Below are positions 8,043-17,250 of a stretch of DNA of 64,000 nucleotides, piece by piece. This DNA comes from Chryseobacterium indoltheticum. GTDB lineage: Bacteria > Bacteroidota > Bacteroidia > Flavobacteriales > Weeksellaceae. The number at the start of each line of letters is the position of its first letter. The first letter of the stretch is position 1. Where the stretch lies: the NCBI RefSeq assembly GCF_003815915.1, contig NZ_CP033929.1, positions 620,001-684,000 of the forward strand. Direction: 5' to 3'. Made by a program: the position numbers and the translations under genes. The notes under the pieces are model-generated. The model was given only the letters and a program-made list of their open reading frames with translations, was not told where the DNA came from and did not search any database.

Positions 8043-8432
8043 TTATCTTGTACAATTGGCTCTCCAAGTTTTACCGTCTACGGTATAAAGCATCTTAAGC
8101 TCGTTGTTGTCAATTCTTACATAAACAAGCGCATTAGAATTCACCATTACCAAAGTGTTGTCACCTTGTTTCTCAAATTCCAACCCGTTAAGATCAGGAA
8201 TTCCGCTAGAGAATCTAAAGTTATATTTAGTTCCGCTTGCAATCTTTGTAACGAATACTTCACCATTGTCGGTAGAAATGTTATTACTGCCATCAGTATA
8301 CCCTACACTTCCTTTGTAAGTTCCTGCGAAGAAATCGTTGTCAGCCGGGTCGTCGTCATCTCGGCACGACGATAGTGAAAAGGCGGTAAATAGAAGTACG
8401 AAAACTCCTAAAATCTTGAATACATTTTTCAT
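8043..8432 (-). CDS. Small lipoprotein, probably surface-exposed
   Basis: The protein is 129 residues with a lipobox ending in SLSSC (Cys23). The lipid-bearing Cys is followed directly by RDDDDPADND, an acidic stretch like the surface lipoprotein export signal described in Flavobacterium and Capnocytophaga, so display on the outer face is plausible. The rest looks like a small beta-rich domain (GTYKGSVGYTDG..., VYVRIDNNELKMLYTVDG). No family is recognised with confidence. It is a single-gene unit with its own terminator. Confidence 0.72.
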   Translation of the reverse strand: MKNVFKILGVFVLLFTAFSLSSCRDDDDPADNDFFAGTYKGSVGYTDGSNNISTDNGEVFVTKIASGTKYNFRFSSGIPDLNGLEFEKQGDNTLVMVNSNALVYVRIDNNELKMLYTVDGKTWRANCTR

Positions 8433-8603
8433 AATATTTTATTTTTTGGTTTACTTGAATAACAATTTTCAAAGATTGTGCCCAAAATGAAGTGATTAAA
8501 AATTTTAACTTTTTTTAGAATATTTTGTGTTGATATTAAGAAATCGATTCTTTTGGATTGAAATTTGACTACGTTCTGTAAATCTTAAAAATAAAAAATA
8601 ACG

Positions 8604-8611
8604 TACCTTTG
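8604..8611 (+). promoter_or_regulatory. Promoter -7 box (TACCTTTG) for mfd
   Basis: TACCTTTG fits TAnnTTTG and lies 64 bases before the mfd ATG, leaving a leader of about 57 bases that contains the hairpin at 8623-8647. Confidence 0.5.
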
Positions 8612-8622
8612 AGGAAATAAAA

Positions 8623-8647
8623 CGGTTTCGGAGCTCTCCCGAAATCG
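8623..8647 (+). promoter_or_regulatory. Hairpin in the mfd leader
   Basis: CGGTTTCGG pairs with CCGAAATCG (9 bp with one G-T pair) around a 7-base loop. Flanking AAAA and TTTT(G) runs could extend it. The tail ATTTTG is a weak U-run, so it may act as an attenuator or a stabilising 5' structure. Confidence 0.45.
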
Positions 8648-8675
8648 ATTTTGTCGTTTTATACCTACATTATTT

Positions 8676-11600
8676 ATGCAGTTAAAAAATATCAGCGAAA
8701 AATTTCTTCCCGATTTACTAAAGAATGAATTCGGAAAGGAAATTTTCACACAAATTGATACGCAGCCGCATCTTTCTGTAAGAGGAAGTGCAGGTTCTTC
8801 AGCTTCGGTTTTTGCTGCCGAGCTATTTCTTACTCACAAAAAAACGGTTCTTTTTCTTGTTGATGACAAAGAAGAAGCGTTGTACATCAACAGCGAAATG
8901 GAAGATTTGCTGGGAAAAGAAAGTGTACTTTATTTTCCTGCCACTCACATGGAGCCTTATCAGGTTGAAAAAACTCAGAATGCCAATTTGGTATTGCGAA
9001 CGGAGGTTTTAAATAAAATAAATTCAGAAAAATCTCCAAAAGTTATCGTGGCTTATATTGGCGCTTTGTCTGAAAAAGTATTGAAGAAGGAAGATTTTAA
9101 AGCCATTTCTCATCATATTAAAACCGGCGATCAGCTCGACTTTGATTTTGTGGATGAATTGCTGAATCATTATCAATTCAACCAAACTGATTTTGTTTCC
9201 GAACCGGGAGAATTTTCTGTACGTGGTGGAATTGTCGACGTCTTTTCTTATTCCAACGAAAAACCTTATCGTATTACTTTCTTCGGAAACGAAGTGGAGA
9301 ATATTAAAACTTTTGATATAGAAACTCAGCTTTCGGTTGATAAAGTAGAAGGTTTTCAATTGGTGTCTAATATGAATTTTTCAGTTTCGGGAACAAGAGT
9401 TTCTTTTCTTGAAATTTTGCCTAAAGACAGTTTGGTTATTTCAAGAAACGGAATTGTTGGCCTTCAGAAGCTGAGAACATTTTACGAAAAATCTTTAGAA
9501 AAATTTGATAATTTAAATAAGGATATTGCACACAGAAGTCCACAGGAATTATTTATTTCTGACCAGGAATTTTTGTTTGATTATAAAAAATTTAAAACCA
9601 TAGATTTTAGCAGTGTCGGAATCGAAGAAATAAAATCTCTTGAAATAAAGCTCAATCAAACTGCTCAACCTTCGTTTCACAAGAATTTTCAGTTATTGAT
9701 TGAAGATTTGCAGGAGAAAAAAGAAGAAGGTTTTGATATCTGGATCTCTTTTTCCACAGAAAAACAAAAAGACAGATTGGTGTCTATCTTTGATGAATTG
9801 GGACATCAGCTGGCTTTTAAAAGTTTTAAATCTGAACTTCATGAAGGTTTCGTAGATCCTGATCATAAAATTTTGGTCTATACCGATCATCAGATTTTTG
9901 ACCGTTACCAAAGATATAAATCTAAAAATACATTTGCTAAATCTGAGCAGTTAACGCTGAAAGATCTGATGTCGCTGAAAGTCGGAGATTATATTGCCCA
10001 CATCGATCACGGGATAGGAAAATTTATGGGATTGGTAAAAGTAAACAATGATGGAAAGATTCAGGAATGTTTTAAATTGACTTATAAAAATGGAGATTTG
10101 CTTTATGTAAGTATTCATTCGCTTCATAAAATTTCTAAATACAATGGTCCCGACGGAAAAGAGATTGTTCTAAGCAAGCTCGGTTCTCCTGCCTGGAAAT
10201 CATTAAAACAAAAAACCAAAGCGAGAGTTAAGCAAATTGCTTTTGACTTAATCAAATTATATGCGGAAAGAAAAACCGCAAAAGGATTCCAATATTCACC
10301 AGATTCTTATCTTCAAAATGAGTTGGAAGCAAGTTTTGCTTATGAAGATACTCCCGATCAGGAAAAAGCAACATTGGATGTCAAAAAAGATATGGAAGAT
10401 GAAGGAGTGATGGATCGCTTGATTTGTGGTGATGTGGGTTTTGGAAAAACAGAAGTTGCCATTCGTGCTGCGTTTAAAGCGGCTACAGATGGTAAGCAGG
10501 TTGCAATTTTGGTTCCAACGACCATCCTGGCTTTTCAACATTACAGAAGTTTCAAAGAAAGATTGAAAGATTTCCCAGTGAACATTTCGTACTTAAACCG
10601 TTTCAGAACGGCGAAACAAAAAAATGAAACTTTACAGGGATTAGACGATGGGAAAATTGACATCGTTATCGGGACACATCAGTTGGCTGCAGATAAAGTT
10701 AAATTTAAAAATTTAGGTTTACTGATTATTGATGAAGAGCATAAATTTGGAGTTTCGGTAAAAGATAAACTCAAAACGATGAAAACCAATGTTGATACCT
10801 TGACATTGACTGCAACGCCAATTCCGAGAACATTGCAATTTTCTCTGATGGCTGCACGAGATCTTTCGGTGATAAAAACCCCACCGCCAAACAGACAGCC
10901 GGTTGATACAAATATTATTGGGTTTAGCGAAGAAATTATTCGTGATGCGGTTTCTTATGAATTGCAGCGTGACGGGCAGGTTTATTTCATCAATAATAGA
11001 ATTGAAAACCTGAAAGATATTGCAGGCTTGATCCAAAGATTGGTTCCCGACGCTAGAGTTATTACCGCACACGGACAAATGGAAGGGAAGCAAATGGAAC
11101 AGAATGTCCTCGATTTTATGGATGGAAAATATGATGTTTTGGTTGCAACTACGATTATTGAAAGTGGAGTAGATGTTCCGAATGCGAATACAATTTTCAT
11201 TAATGATGCGCAACGTTTCGGAATGGCAGACCTTCATCAGATGAGAGGAAGAGTTGGGCGAAGCAACAGAAAAGCATTTTGTTACCTGATTACGCCGCCT
11301 TTTGATATGATGACGTCTGATGCCAGAAAAAGACTGGAAGCAATTGAACAGTTTTCAGATCTGGGAAGTGGTTTTCAGATTGCGATGAAAGATTTGGAAA
11401 TTCGTGGTGCCGGAGATTTATTGGGCGGTGAACAAAGCGGATTTATCAATGAAATGGGGTTCGAAACCTATCAGAAGATGATGCAGGAAGCACTTGAAGA
11501 ACTGAAAGATGATGAAGATTTTGAAAATCTTTTTGAAAATGAAGAAGACCGGAATAAACTTTTCAAATCGGTAAAAGAGGTCAATATCGATACTGATCTG

Positions 11601-12038
11601 GAGCTGATGCTTCCGGATTCTTATGTTTCGAGTACCGAAGAAAGGCTTTTGCTGTATCAGAAATTAGCTGATATAGATAATGAAAAAGATCTTCAGAAAT
11701 TTGAATCTGAACTGAAAGACCGTTTTGGGAATTTGCCAAGTGAAGCTGTTAACTTACTGAAAAGTGTTGCACTAAAATGGTTGGCCGCCGAAATTGGTTT
11801 CGAGAAAATTGTAATGAAAAACGGAATTTTCTTAGGCTACTTCCCAGGAAATCCGCAGGATAAATTTTATCAGACCGATAAATTCAGGCATATTATTTCT
11901 TACCTCACGCAAAATCCAGCGCAAGCTCAGCTAAAAGAAAAAGCAGGGAAAGAAGGAAATAATCTGATGATGCGAAAAGATAAAGTAAAGAATGTAGATG
12001 AGGTGAATGTTTTGCTGAAATCTATTTTAGGAATTTAA
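8676..12038 (+). CDS. mfd: Transcription-repair coupling factor Mfd
   Basis: The 1120-residue ATP-dependent translocase removes RNA polymerase stalled at DNA damage and recruits UvrA. In order: a UvrB-like N-terminal module (about 1-330), the CarD-type RNA polymerase interaction domain (LKVGDYIAHIDHGIGKF near residue 430), helicase domain 1 with Walker A GDVGFGKTE (near 583) and DEEH (near 685), the TATPIPRTL motif (near 708), domain 2 with QMRGRVGRS (near 855) and the C-terminal TRCF domain. All expected motifs are present and the length is normal. It stands alone between a leader hairpin and a strong terminator at 12061-12090. Confidence 0.97.
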   Translation: MQLKNISEKFLPDLLKNEFGKEIFTQIDTQPHLSVRGSAGSSASVFAAELFLTHKKTVLFLVDDKEEALYINSEMEDLLGKESVLYFPATHMEPYQVEKTQNANLVLRTEVLNKINSEKSPKVIVAYIGALSEKVLKKEDFKAISHHIKTGDQLDFDFVDELLNHYQFNQTDFVSEPGEFSVRGGIVDVFSYSNEKPYRITFFGNEVENIKTFDIETQLSVDKVEGFQLVSNMNFSVSGTRVSFLEILPKDSLVISRNGIVGLQKLRTFYEKSLEKFDNLNKDIAHRSPQELFISDQEFLFDYKKFKTIDFSSVGIEEIKSLEIKLNQTAQPSFHKNFQLLIEDLQEKKEEGFDIWISFSTEKQKDRLVSIFDELGHQLAFKSFKSELHEGFVDPDHKILVYTDHQIFDRYQRYKSKNTFAKSEQLTLKDLMSLKVGDYIAHIDHGIGKFMGLVKVNNDGKIQECFKLTYKNGDLLYVSIHSLHKISKYNGPDGKEIVLSKLGSPAWKSLKQKTKARVKQIAFDLIKLYAERKTAKGFQYSPDSYLQNELEASFAYEDTPDQEKATLDVKKDMEDEGVMDRLICGDVGFGKTEVAIRAAFKAATDGKQVAILVPTTILAFQHYRSFKERLKDFPVNISYLNRFRTAKQKNETLQGLDDGKIDIVIGTHQLAADKVKFKNLGLLIIDEEHKFGVSVKDKLKTMKTNVDTLTLTATPIPRTLQFSLMAARDLSVIKTPPPNRQPVDTNIIGFSEEIIRDAVSYELQRDGQVYFINNRIENLKDIAGLIQRLVPDARVITAHGQMEGKQMEQNVLDFMDGKYDVLVATTIIESGVDVPNANTIFINDAQRFGMADLHQMRGRVGRSNRKAFCYLITPPFDMMTSDARKRLEAIEQFSDLGSGFQIAMKDLEIRGAGDLLGGEQSGFINEMGFETYQKMMQEALEELKDDEDFENLFENEEDRNKLFKSVKEVNIDTDLELMLPDSYVSSTEERLLLYQKLADIDNEKDLQKFESELKDRFGNLPSEAVNLLKSVALKWLAAEIGFEKIVMKNGIFLGYFPGNPQDKFYQTDKFRHIISYLTQNPAQAQLKEKAGKEGNNLMMRKDKVKNVDEVNVLLKSILGI

Positions 12039-12060
12039 TACCATAAAATATCAATTGTGA

Positions 12061-12090
12061 AAGTCTAAAAGAAATTTTAGACTTTTTTTT
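12061..12090 (+). terminator. Intrinsic terminator after mfd
   Basis: AAGTCTAAAA pairs with TTTTAGACTT around GAAA, followed by a run of T. Confidence 0.9.
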
Positions 12091-12131
12091 ATTAAAATTT
12101 TAAAATAAATCCTGTATTAATGAAAATAAAT

Positions 12132-12139
12132 TATATTTG
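12132..12139 (+). promoter_or_regulatory. Promoter -7 box (TATATTTG) for the 12164 lipoprotein gene
   Basis: TATATTTG ends 24 bases before the ATG. A clear -33 motif is not seen. Confidence 0.5.
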
Positions 12140-12163
12140 CGAGACTAAAAAACTAAAAACTTT

Positions 12164-13075
12164 ATGACCAAAAACAACTTTCTTACAGGAGTAGCGACTC
12201 TGCTTCTTGGCTTTCTGCTTTCTTGCGACAATACAACGGCTGATCCTATTAATAATACACTCAATGGTCCCAATAATCCCGGAAGTAGTGGTGGAAGCAC
12301 GCCTACAATTACCGGACCTCGAATTTTGCACAAGATTGTAATAAACAATGTGACGAATCAGGAATTTGTAACGACCGGAAATGTTTTGGAAAAAGCTATT
12401 TTTAAAGAAGCAAGCGGCCCCACTTCTTTCTTCGTTGGAACAGCAACATATACTTCAGGGAAAATTACAAGAGTGAAATTTGCTCAGGAAGTAAACGGAG
12501 CTCCGGCCAATACTTTAAGCTACGACTTCAATATCACGTACGATTCGGGTGGAAAGATCAATTATACAACTGGTGCTACGATGATTGGCAGTATACCAAA
12601 CTTCAACAGTGAATACACCTACACGTATGATAGCGCGGGGAAGATGACAAAGATCGTCGAAAAGAAGAAGTCTGGCTCAACGTACACTCAATTTACCAAC
12701 TATAATTTTACCAATACCGGAGATAATATAACAAAAATGGTAACAGAAGCTGGGATTACCAATGCAGCAGGTGTCCCCGATTTGTCTGCAACAGTTTTAA
12801 CGACAACATATACTTATAGTGCCTACGATAATAAAATTAATCCTTACAACACATTGCCAAGAACATTTTTTGTAATGTGGAGCCTGGTGCATCCTATTAA
12901 TTTCCCTGCATTATCTGCTAATAACCTGAAGAGCTTCAATATTGTATTTCCTTCTCCTGTTCCCGGTACGGCTGGTCCTGTAATACCTGGTGATTATACG
13001 TATCTTTATGATTCTATGAATTATCCAACGTCAGATCAGACTCAGGCTCAGAAGTATATTTATAAGGCTTTATAA
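12164..13075 (+). CDS. Putative lipoprotein (tandem paralog 1)
   Basis: The protein is 303 residues with a lipobox ending in GFLLSC (Cys21). A low-complexity Asn/Pro/Gly/Ser linker (PNNPGSSGGSTP) is followed by GPRILHKI and a series of beta-strand pairs, among them an ITRVKFA strand and a TYTYDSAGKMTKIVE hairpin. That layout recalls YD/RHS-like beta-repeat lipoproteins common in flavobacteria. The C-terminus ends in YKAL, close to the YKPL end of the next gene, and the two align throughout. No specific function is recognised. Confidence 0.78.
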   Translation: MTKNNFLTGVATLLLGFLLSCDNTTADPINNTLNGPNNPGSSGGSTPTITGPRILHKIVINNVTNQEFVTTGNVLEKAIFKEASGPTSFFVGTATYTSGKITRVKFAQEVNGAPANTLSYDFNITYDSGGKINYTTGATMIGSIPNFNSEYTYTYDSAGKMTKIVEKKKSGSTYTQFTNYNFTNTGDNITKMVTEAGITNAAGVPDLSATVLTTTYTYSAYDNKINPYNTLPRTFFVMWSLVHPINFPALSANNLKSFNIVFPSPVPGTAGPVIPGDYTYLYDSMNYPTSDQTQAQKYIYKAL

Positions 13076-13140
13076 TCCTGATTTCGTTATTAGTTTTGTG
13101 ATAATATAAACAAAAATGTGATTTTTATACAAAAAAAAAT

Positions 13141-13148
13141 TATATTTG
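13141..13148 (+). promoter_or_regulatory. Promoter -7 box (TATATTTG) for the 13176 lipoprotein gene
   Basis: TATATTTG ends 27 bases before the ATG. The upstream paralog has the same box at a similar distance, so each copy probably has its own promoter. Confidence 0.5.
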
Positions 13149-13175
13149 TGAAAAAATAAATAATCCCATTACATA

Positions 13176-14102
13176 ATGAAAAGACTTTTCTATTTTATTT
13201 TGCTAATAGCAGGTTTTTCTTCAATACATTCTTGTAAAGATTTGACTGATGAAGAAGGAAATCCACTTTTGGATTTGAATGACAATACAGGTTTAATTGG
13301 CCCAAGAGCTTTATCAAGAGAGGTGACAGATTTTGGTCTGATTGCGCAGTATGAGTATAATGGTTTGCTTCTTTCAAAAGTTATTACAGAAAAAGCTTCT
13401 ATAAAAAATATAGAATGGAGTGGTAACAATATCAGCAAAATAACCTTCAAAGGCTTTCTGGATTTGGATAGTGACGGTACAATAGATACAGACAGTGTTT
13501 CTTATACTCAACAATATACTTATGGTAATTTGGGTAAATTAACAATGATTTCTGAGAACAGAACGGTATACAGAAAAGCGGCTCCTGTACCTCCTTCTAC
13601 AGTGCCTGGTCCTTATGCTGTTTTTGCCAAAACAAAAGCACTTTATAAGTTAACCTATAGCTCAACAACAGCTAAACTTACATCTATTGTAATGCAGAGA
13701 GGTAATGATATTACTCCTTTTGATTATACAGATTATACCAAAGCTACTTACACTTATTTGGGAGATAATGTTTCTTCGGTAACTAAAGAGGTTGGTAAAT
13801 TGACGGGATCTGTTTTTGAACCGGCTGATCAGAAGTATGCATTCGATTTTAGCAGTTATGATTCTCAGATTAGCGGGTATACTTTGCTGCCATTTGGATA
13901 TACAGTTTCGGTACTTATTTCTACAGATATTAACGATGACAGAAGTTTAATGCTGTCACCAAACAGTCCTAGAAGAGTTTCTGTTACAGATATGATGGAG
14001 CCTGTTCCTACACCAATTGTAGTTTCTACCAATTATAAGTATGATCCACAGACTTATATGACTCAGGGATTTGGAATTAATTATTTCTACAAACCTTTGT
14101 AA
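13176..14102 (+). CDS. Putative lipoprotein (tandem paralog 2)
   Basis: The protein is 308 residues with a lipobox ending in SSIHSC (Cys20), followed by an acidic stretch (KDLTDEEGN) that could favour surface export. It shares with the preceding gene the GPRAL/GPRIL motif after the linker, the ISKITFKG / ITRVKFA strand, the YTYGNLGKLTMISE / YTYDSAGKMTKIVE hairpin and the YKPL ending. This points to tandem duplication with divergence. It is terminated by the hairpin at 14127-14160. The function is unknown. Confidence 0.78.
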   Translation: MKRLFYFILLIAGFSSIHSCKDLTDEEGNPLLDLNDNTGLIGPRALSREVTDFGLIAQYEYNGLLLSKVITEKASIKNIEWSGNNISKITFKGFLDLDSDGTIDTDSVSYTQQYTYGNLGKLTMISENRTVYRKAAPVPPSTVPGPYAVFAKTKALYKLTYSSTTAKLTSIVMQRGNDITPFDYTDYTKATYTYLGDNVSSVTKEVGKLTGSVFEPADQKYAFDFSSYDSQISGYTLLPFGYTVSVLISTDINDDRSLMLSPNSPRRVSVTDMMEPVPTPIVVSTNYKYDPQTYMTQGFGINYFYKPL

Positions 14103-14126
14103 TAAGTAATTTAAAGAAAATATTTA

Positions 14127-14160
14127 AACTCAATCCTTTTTAGGGTTGAGTTTTTTATTT
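14127..14160 (+). terminator. Intrinsic terminator after the 13176-14102 gene
   Basis: AACTCAATCC pairs with GGGTTGAGTT (one G-T pair) around a 6-base loop, followed by TTTTATTTT. Confidence 0.85.
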
Positions 14161-14169
14161 TAGAACCCT

Positions 14170-14177
14170 TAATTTTG
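14170..14177 (+). promoter_or_regulatory. Promoter -7 box (TAATTTTG) for pth
   Basis: TAATTTTG ends 13 bases before the pth ATG, giving a very short leader directly after the terminator of the upstream gene. Confidence 0.45.
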
Positions 14178-14190
14178 CAAAAAATTTCTC

Positions 14191-14754
14191 ATGAAATATT
14201 TAATTGTCGGTCTTGGAAATAAAGGCCCGGAATACGAAAATACACGTCACAATATAGGTTTTAAGGTTGCAGAAAAAATTGCTGAAACTTTAGAGTCACC
14301 ATTCAACAGTACCAATTTTGGCTGGATGGCAGAAGGGAAGTATAAAGGAAGAAAAGTATTTGTCTTAAAACCCGATACTTATATGAATCTTTCAGGAAAT
14401 GCCGTAAAATACTGGATGCAGAAAGAAAATATTCCTTTAGAAAACGTGATGATTATCACCGATGATCTGGCTTTGCCGTTCGGAACATTAAGAATGAAAA
14501 TGAAAGGTTCTGATGCCGGTCACAACGGACTTAAAAATATTCAGGAGGTGTTACAGACTCAGAATTATGCAAGACTTCGTTTTGGAATTTCGGTCGAGTT
14601 TTCTGAAGGTAGACAGGTAGATTATGTATTAGGAACCTGGAATCAGGAGGAAAATGAAAAACTTCAGGAAAGAATAGAGAAGTTTTCAAAGGCATGTCTG
14701 TCTTTCGTTTTTGCAGGAATTAATAATACAATGTCTGCTTTTAACGGTAAATAA
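14191..14754 (+). CDS. pth: Peptidyl-tRNA hydrolase
   Basis: This cytoplasmic enzyme of 187 residues cleaves peptidyl-tRNA released from stalled ribosomes. It carries the family N-terminus VGLGN.GPEYENTRHNIGF with Asn10 and the catalytic His20, the YMNLSG motif, the DDLALPFG motif with the conserved Asp, and GSDAGHNGL. Length and motifs are normal. It ends in a convergent arrangement with the carbonic anhydrase gene, and a shared strong hairpin (14761-14793) lies between them. Confidence 0.97.
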   Translation: MKYLIVGLGNKGPEYENTRHNIGFKVAEKIAETLESPFNSTNFGWMAEGKYKGRKVFVLKPDTYMNLSGNAVKYWMQKENIPLENVMIITDDLALPFGTLRMKMKGSDAGHNGLKNIQEVLQTQNYARLRFGISVEFSEGRQVDYVLGTWNQEENEKLQERIEKFSKACLSFVFAGINNTMSAFNGK

Positions 14755-14760
14755 AAAATA

Positions 14761-14793
14761 AATTCGGTCGGAAGCAAAACTTCCGACCGAATT
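14761..14793. terminator. Bidirectional terminator between pth and carbonic anhydrase
   Basis: A perfect 14-bp stem (AATTCGGTCGGAAG with CTTCCGACCGAATT, loop CAAAA) lies between two convergent genes. A/T-rich flanks on both sides allow it to serve both strands. Confidence 0.85.
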
Positions 14794-14808
14794 ATTAATG
14801 AAAGATGA

Positions 14809-15444
14809 TTATAACCAAGTTACAACGCCGGTTTCAACGTCATAATTAGCTCCGACTATTTTAATTTTACCTTCTTCCTCAAGTCTCTTTAAAGTAGAAC
14901 TTTGCTTGCGGATATCATCAATCGCATTTTTTACGTTATGCTGATTCAGTCTTTCAAGAAGATCTGCGTTTGCTGAAGAGCGTTCTTCGCCATCTTTGAT
15001 GATTGTTTTGATAATTGGGTCAAAATGGTCGATCAGATGGTTCAGGTTATCCATTCCCATTCCTTCGATTTTAGCTGCGTCTAATCCGCCTTTTAAAGCG
15101 CCACATTTTGTGTGACCTAAAACAACCACAAGCTTAGAACCTGCTACATTACAGCCAAATTCCATAGATCCTAAAATATCCTGATTCACAAAATTTCCTG
15201 CTATTCTGATACTGAAAACATCACCCAATCCCTGATCAAAGATTAATTCTGCAGAAGTACGGCTGTCTATACAGCTCAAAACAACTGCAAAAGGCCATTG
15301 CCCTTCTCTTGTAGCATTTACCTGCTCCAAAAGATCTCTGTTTGCCTTTAAGTTACCTACAAATCTTTGGTTTCCTTCTTTTAAAAAGTTTAATGCTTTT
15401 TCAGGAGTAATTGTAGATTGAGTTTCAGATGTATGTGCTTTCAT
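14809..15444 (-). CDS. Beta-class carbonic anhydrase (downstream copy)
   Basis: The 211-residue protein interconverts CO2 and bicarbonate. The zinc site is complete: Cys58, Asp60 and Arg62 in SCIDSR, His111 and Cys114 in GHTKCG. Residues 75-90 (GDVFSIRIAGNFVNQD) match the active-site wall seen in beta enzymes. No signal peptide is present, so it is cytoplasmic. The SulP transporter gene ends 63 bases upstream on the same strand, suggesting co-transcription and a joint role in bicarbonate uptake and use. It is clearly different in sequence from the second copy at 17574-18242. Confidence 0.93.
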   Translation of the reverse strand: MKAHTSETQSTITPEKALNFLKEGNQRFVGNLKANRDLLEQVNATREGQWPFAVVLSCIDSRTSAELIFDQGLGDVFSIRIAGNFVNQDILGSMEFGCNVAGSKLVVVLGHTKCGALKGGLDAAKIEGMGMDNLNHLIDHFDPIIKTIIKDGEERSSANADLLERLNQHNVKNAIDDIRKQSSTLKRLEEEGKIKIVGANYDVETGVVTWL

Positions 15445-15507
15445 ATGATTTATTATTTGTTGAATTATTATTAAAAATTAAAGTTAAAAAAAATATTTTT
15501 GATGAGC

Positions 15508-17103
15508 TTACATTGCTCTTTTATGGGTAATGACGATGTGAGAGTCTTCATCGGTTTCGTAGTCTCTGTACGAAGTTTTGAAGCCTAATAGTTCCACATT
15601 AATATCTTCTTCTTTCGCTCTGATGTTGGCAAAATCCTGAATCATTTCCAGTACATCTGTTGCGATATATGATGTTCCTCTCGCATCAATCGTTACCGTA
15701 GAATTTGATTTAATGTTTTTCAATGTCTTTTTAATGGCAGCTTTATTAAGGAAAGAAACCTCTTCTGCAAGTTTCATCGTAATGCCATCTGCATCGATCA
15801 GTTTTTCGCGGCTTAGATAATAAGCACGTTTCATATTTCCTTGTAGAATATAGAAAACTGAAATGGCCAGACCAATTCCTACACCTTTTAGCAAATCTGT
15901 CGCTACAATCGCAACTACAGTCGCCACAAACGGTATAAACTGGAATTTCCCTAAATGCCAGAAATGTTTGAATGTAGCAGGTTTTGCCAATTTATATCCT
16001 ACTAAAAGTAAAACCGCTGCAAGCGTTGATAATGGAATTAAGTTTAAGATAAAAGGAATGCTCAGTACACAAACCAACAACAAAACTCCGTGAATCATCG
16101 CTGAAACCTTCGAAGTAGCTCCTGCATTGGCGTTTGCCGAACTTCTTACCACAACTGATGTCATTGGTAATCCACCAATAAATGAGCTGATAAGATTCCC
16201 GATTCCCTGCGCTTTAAGCTCAAGATTGGTGTCGGTAATTCTTCTCTGAACATCTAATCGGTCTGAAGCTTCAATACATAGTAAGGTTTCAATAGACGCT
16301 ACAATGGCAATGGTTGCCCCTACAATCCACACTTTAGGGTTAAGAAAACCATTAAAATCGGGAAGTATTATCAAATTTTTAAAATCATCAAGACTTTGAG
16401 GAACTGGTAAAGAAACCAAATGTTCTGTACCGATCGCTAACGAACTTCCTGACATTTTAAATGCTTCGTTCAATAAAATTCCGACAACAACCGCAACTAA
16501 TGCGCCGGGGAGTATTTTCATTCTTTTAAGAGCTGGAATTTGATCCCAAGCTAAAAGAACGCCTACCGAAACCAAAGTTACGATAATCGCTCCCGGATGT
16601 ACAGCACCCGCTAATTCACTAAAGTAATTAAAGTTGATTCCGTTGGTAAATAATGTTTCATTTCCTTCATAGTCGTTATCAAAACCTAATGCATGCGGAA
16701 TTTGTTTGATAATGATAATAATTCCTATGGCAGCAAGCATTCCCTCAATAACATTATTTGGAAAATAATTGGATATGCTCCCTGCTCTTACGAAACCTAA
16801 AACCAGCTGTATAAGACCGGCGATGATACCGGCGCAAAGAAATAGCTCGAAAGCTCCAAGATCAGTAATTGCAGTTAAAACAATTGCGGTAAGACCAGCT
16901 GCAGGTCCTGAAACCGAAATATTAGAATTACTGAGTGCTCCAACGACAAGGCCTCCTACAATACCGGCAATAATACCGGATAATGGTGGTGCGCCAGATG
17001 CCAAAGCAATTCCTAAACATAGCGGAAGCGCTACTAAAAATACAACAAGGCCGGAAGGAAAATTCTCTTTTATTCCTCCAAATAATGACTTAGATTTTTT
17101 CAT
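15508..17103 (-). CDS. SulP-family inorganic anion transporter, likely bicarbonate
   Basis: The 531-residue inner-membrane protein has a SulP transport domain (residues about 10-430, about 12-14 helices), beginning FPSGLVVFLVALPLCLGIALASGAPP, a family hallmark, and the segment QGIGNLISSFIGGLPMTSVVVRSSAN. A short cytoplasmic STAS-like tail follows (VTIDARGTSYIATDV). SulP proteins carry sulfate, bicarbonate or other anions. Flanking carbonic anhydrase genes on both sides argue for bicarbonate, but that is inference from context. The STAS part looks short compared with typical members of 550-600 residues. Confidence 0.88.
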   Translation of the reverse strand: MKKSKSLFGGIKENFPSGLVVFLVALPLCLGIALASGAPPLSGIIAGIVGGLVVGALSNSNISVSGPAAGLTAIVLTAITDLGAFELFLCAGIIAGLIQLVLGFVRAGSISNYFPNNVIEGMLAAIGIIIIIKQIPHALGFDNDYEGNETLFTNGINFNYFSELAGAVHPGAIIVTLVSVGVLLAWDQIPALKRMKILPGALVAVVVGILLNEAFKMSGSSLAIGTEHLVSLPVPQSLDDFKNLIILPDFNGFLNPKVWIVGATIAIVASIETLLCIEASDRLDVQRRITDTNLELKAQGIGNLISSFIGGLPMTSVVVRSSANANAGATSKVSAMIHGVLLLVCVLSIPFILNLIPLSTLAAVLLLVGYKLAKPATFKHFWHLGKFQFIPFVATVVAIVATDLLKGVGIGLAISVFYILQGNMKRAYYLSREKLIDADGITMKLAEEVSFLNKAAIKKTLKNIKSNSTVTIDARGTSYIATDVLEMIQDFANIRAKEEDINVELLGFKTSYRDYETDEDSHIVITHKRAM

Positions 17104-17250
17104 GATATTGAAAAATGATAAATGTAACTGTTTGATCTTTAACTATAAAAATATAATTAAGAACATCAGTGATGAAAAATTGAAATTAATTTAAAAAGAC
17201 ATCTATTCAACATCAAATCTGATATGAATATATGTAAAAAACGATTTCAA

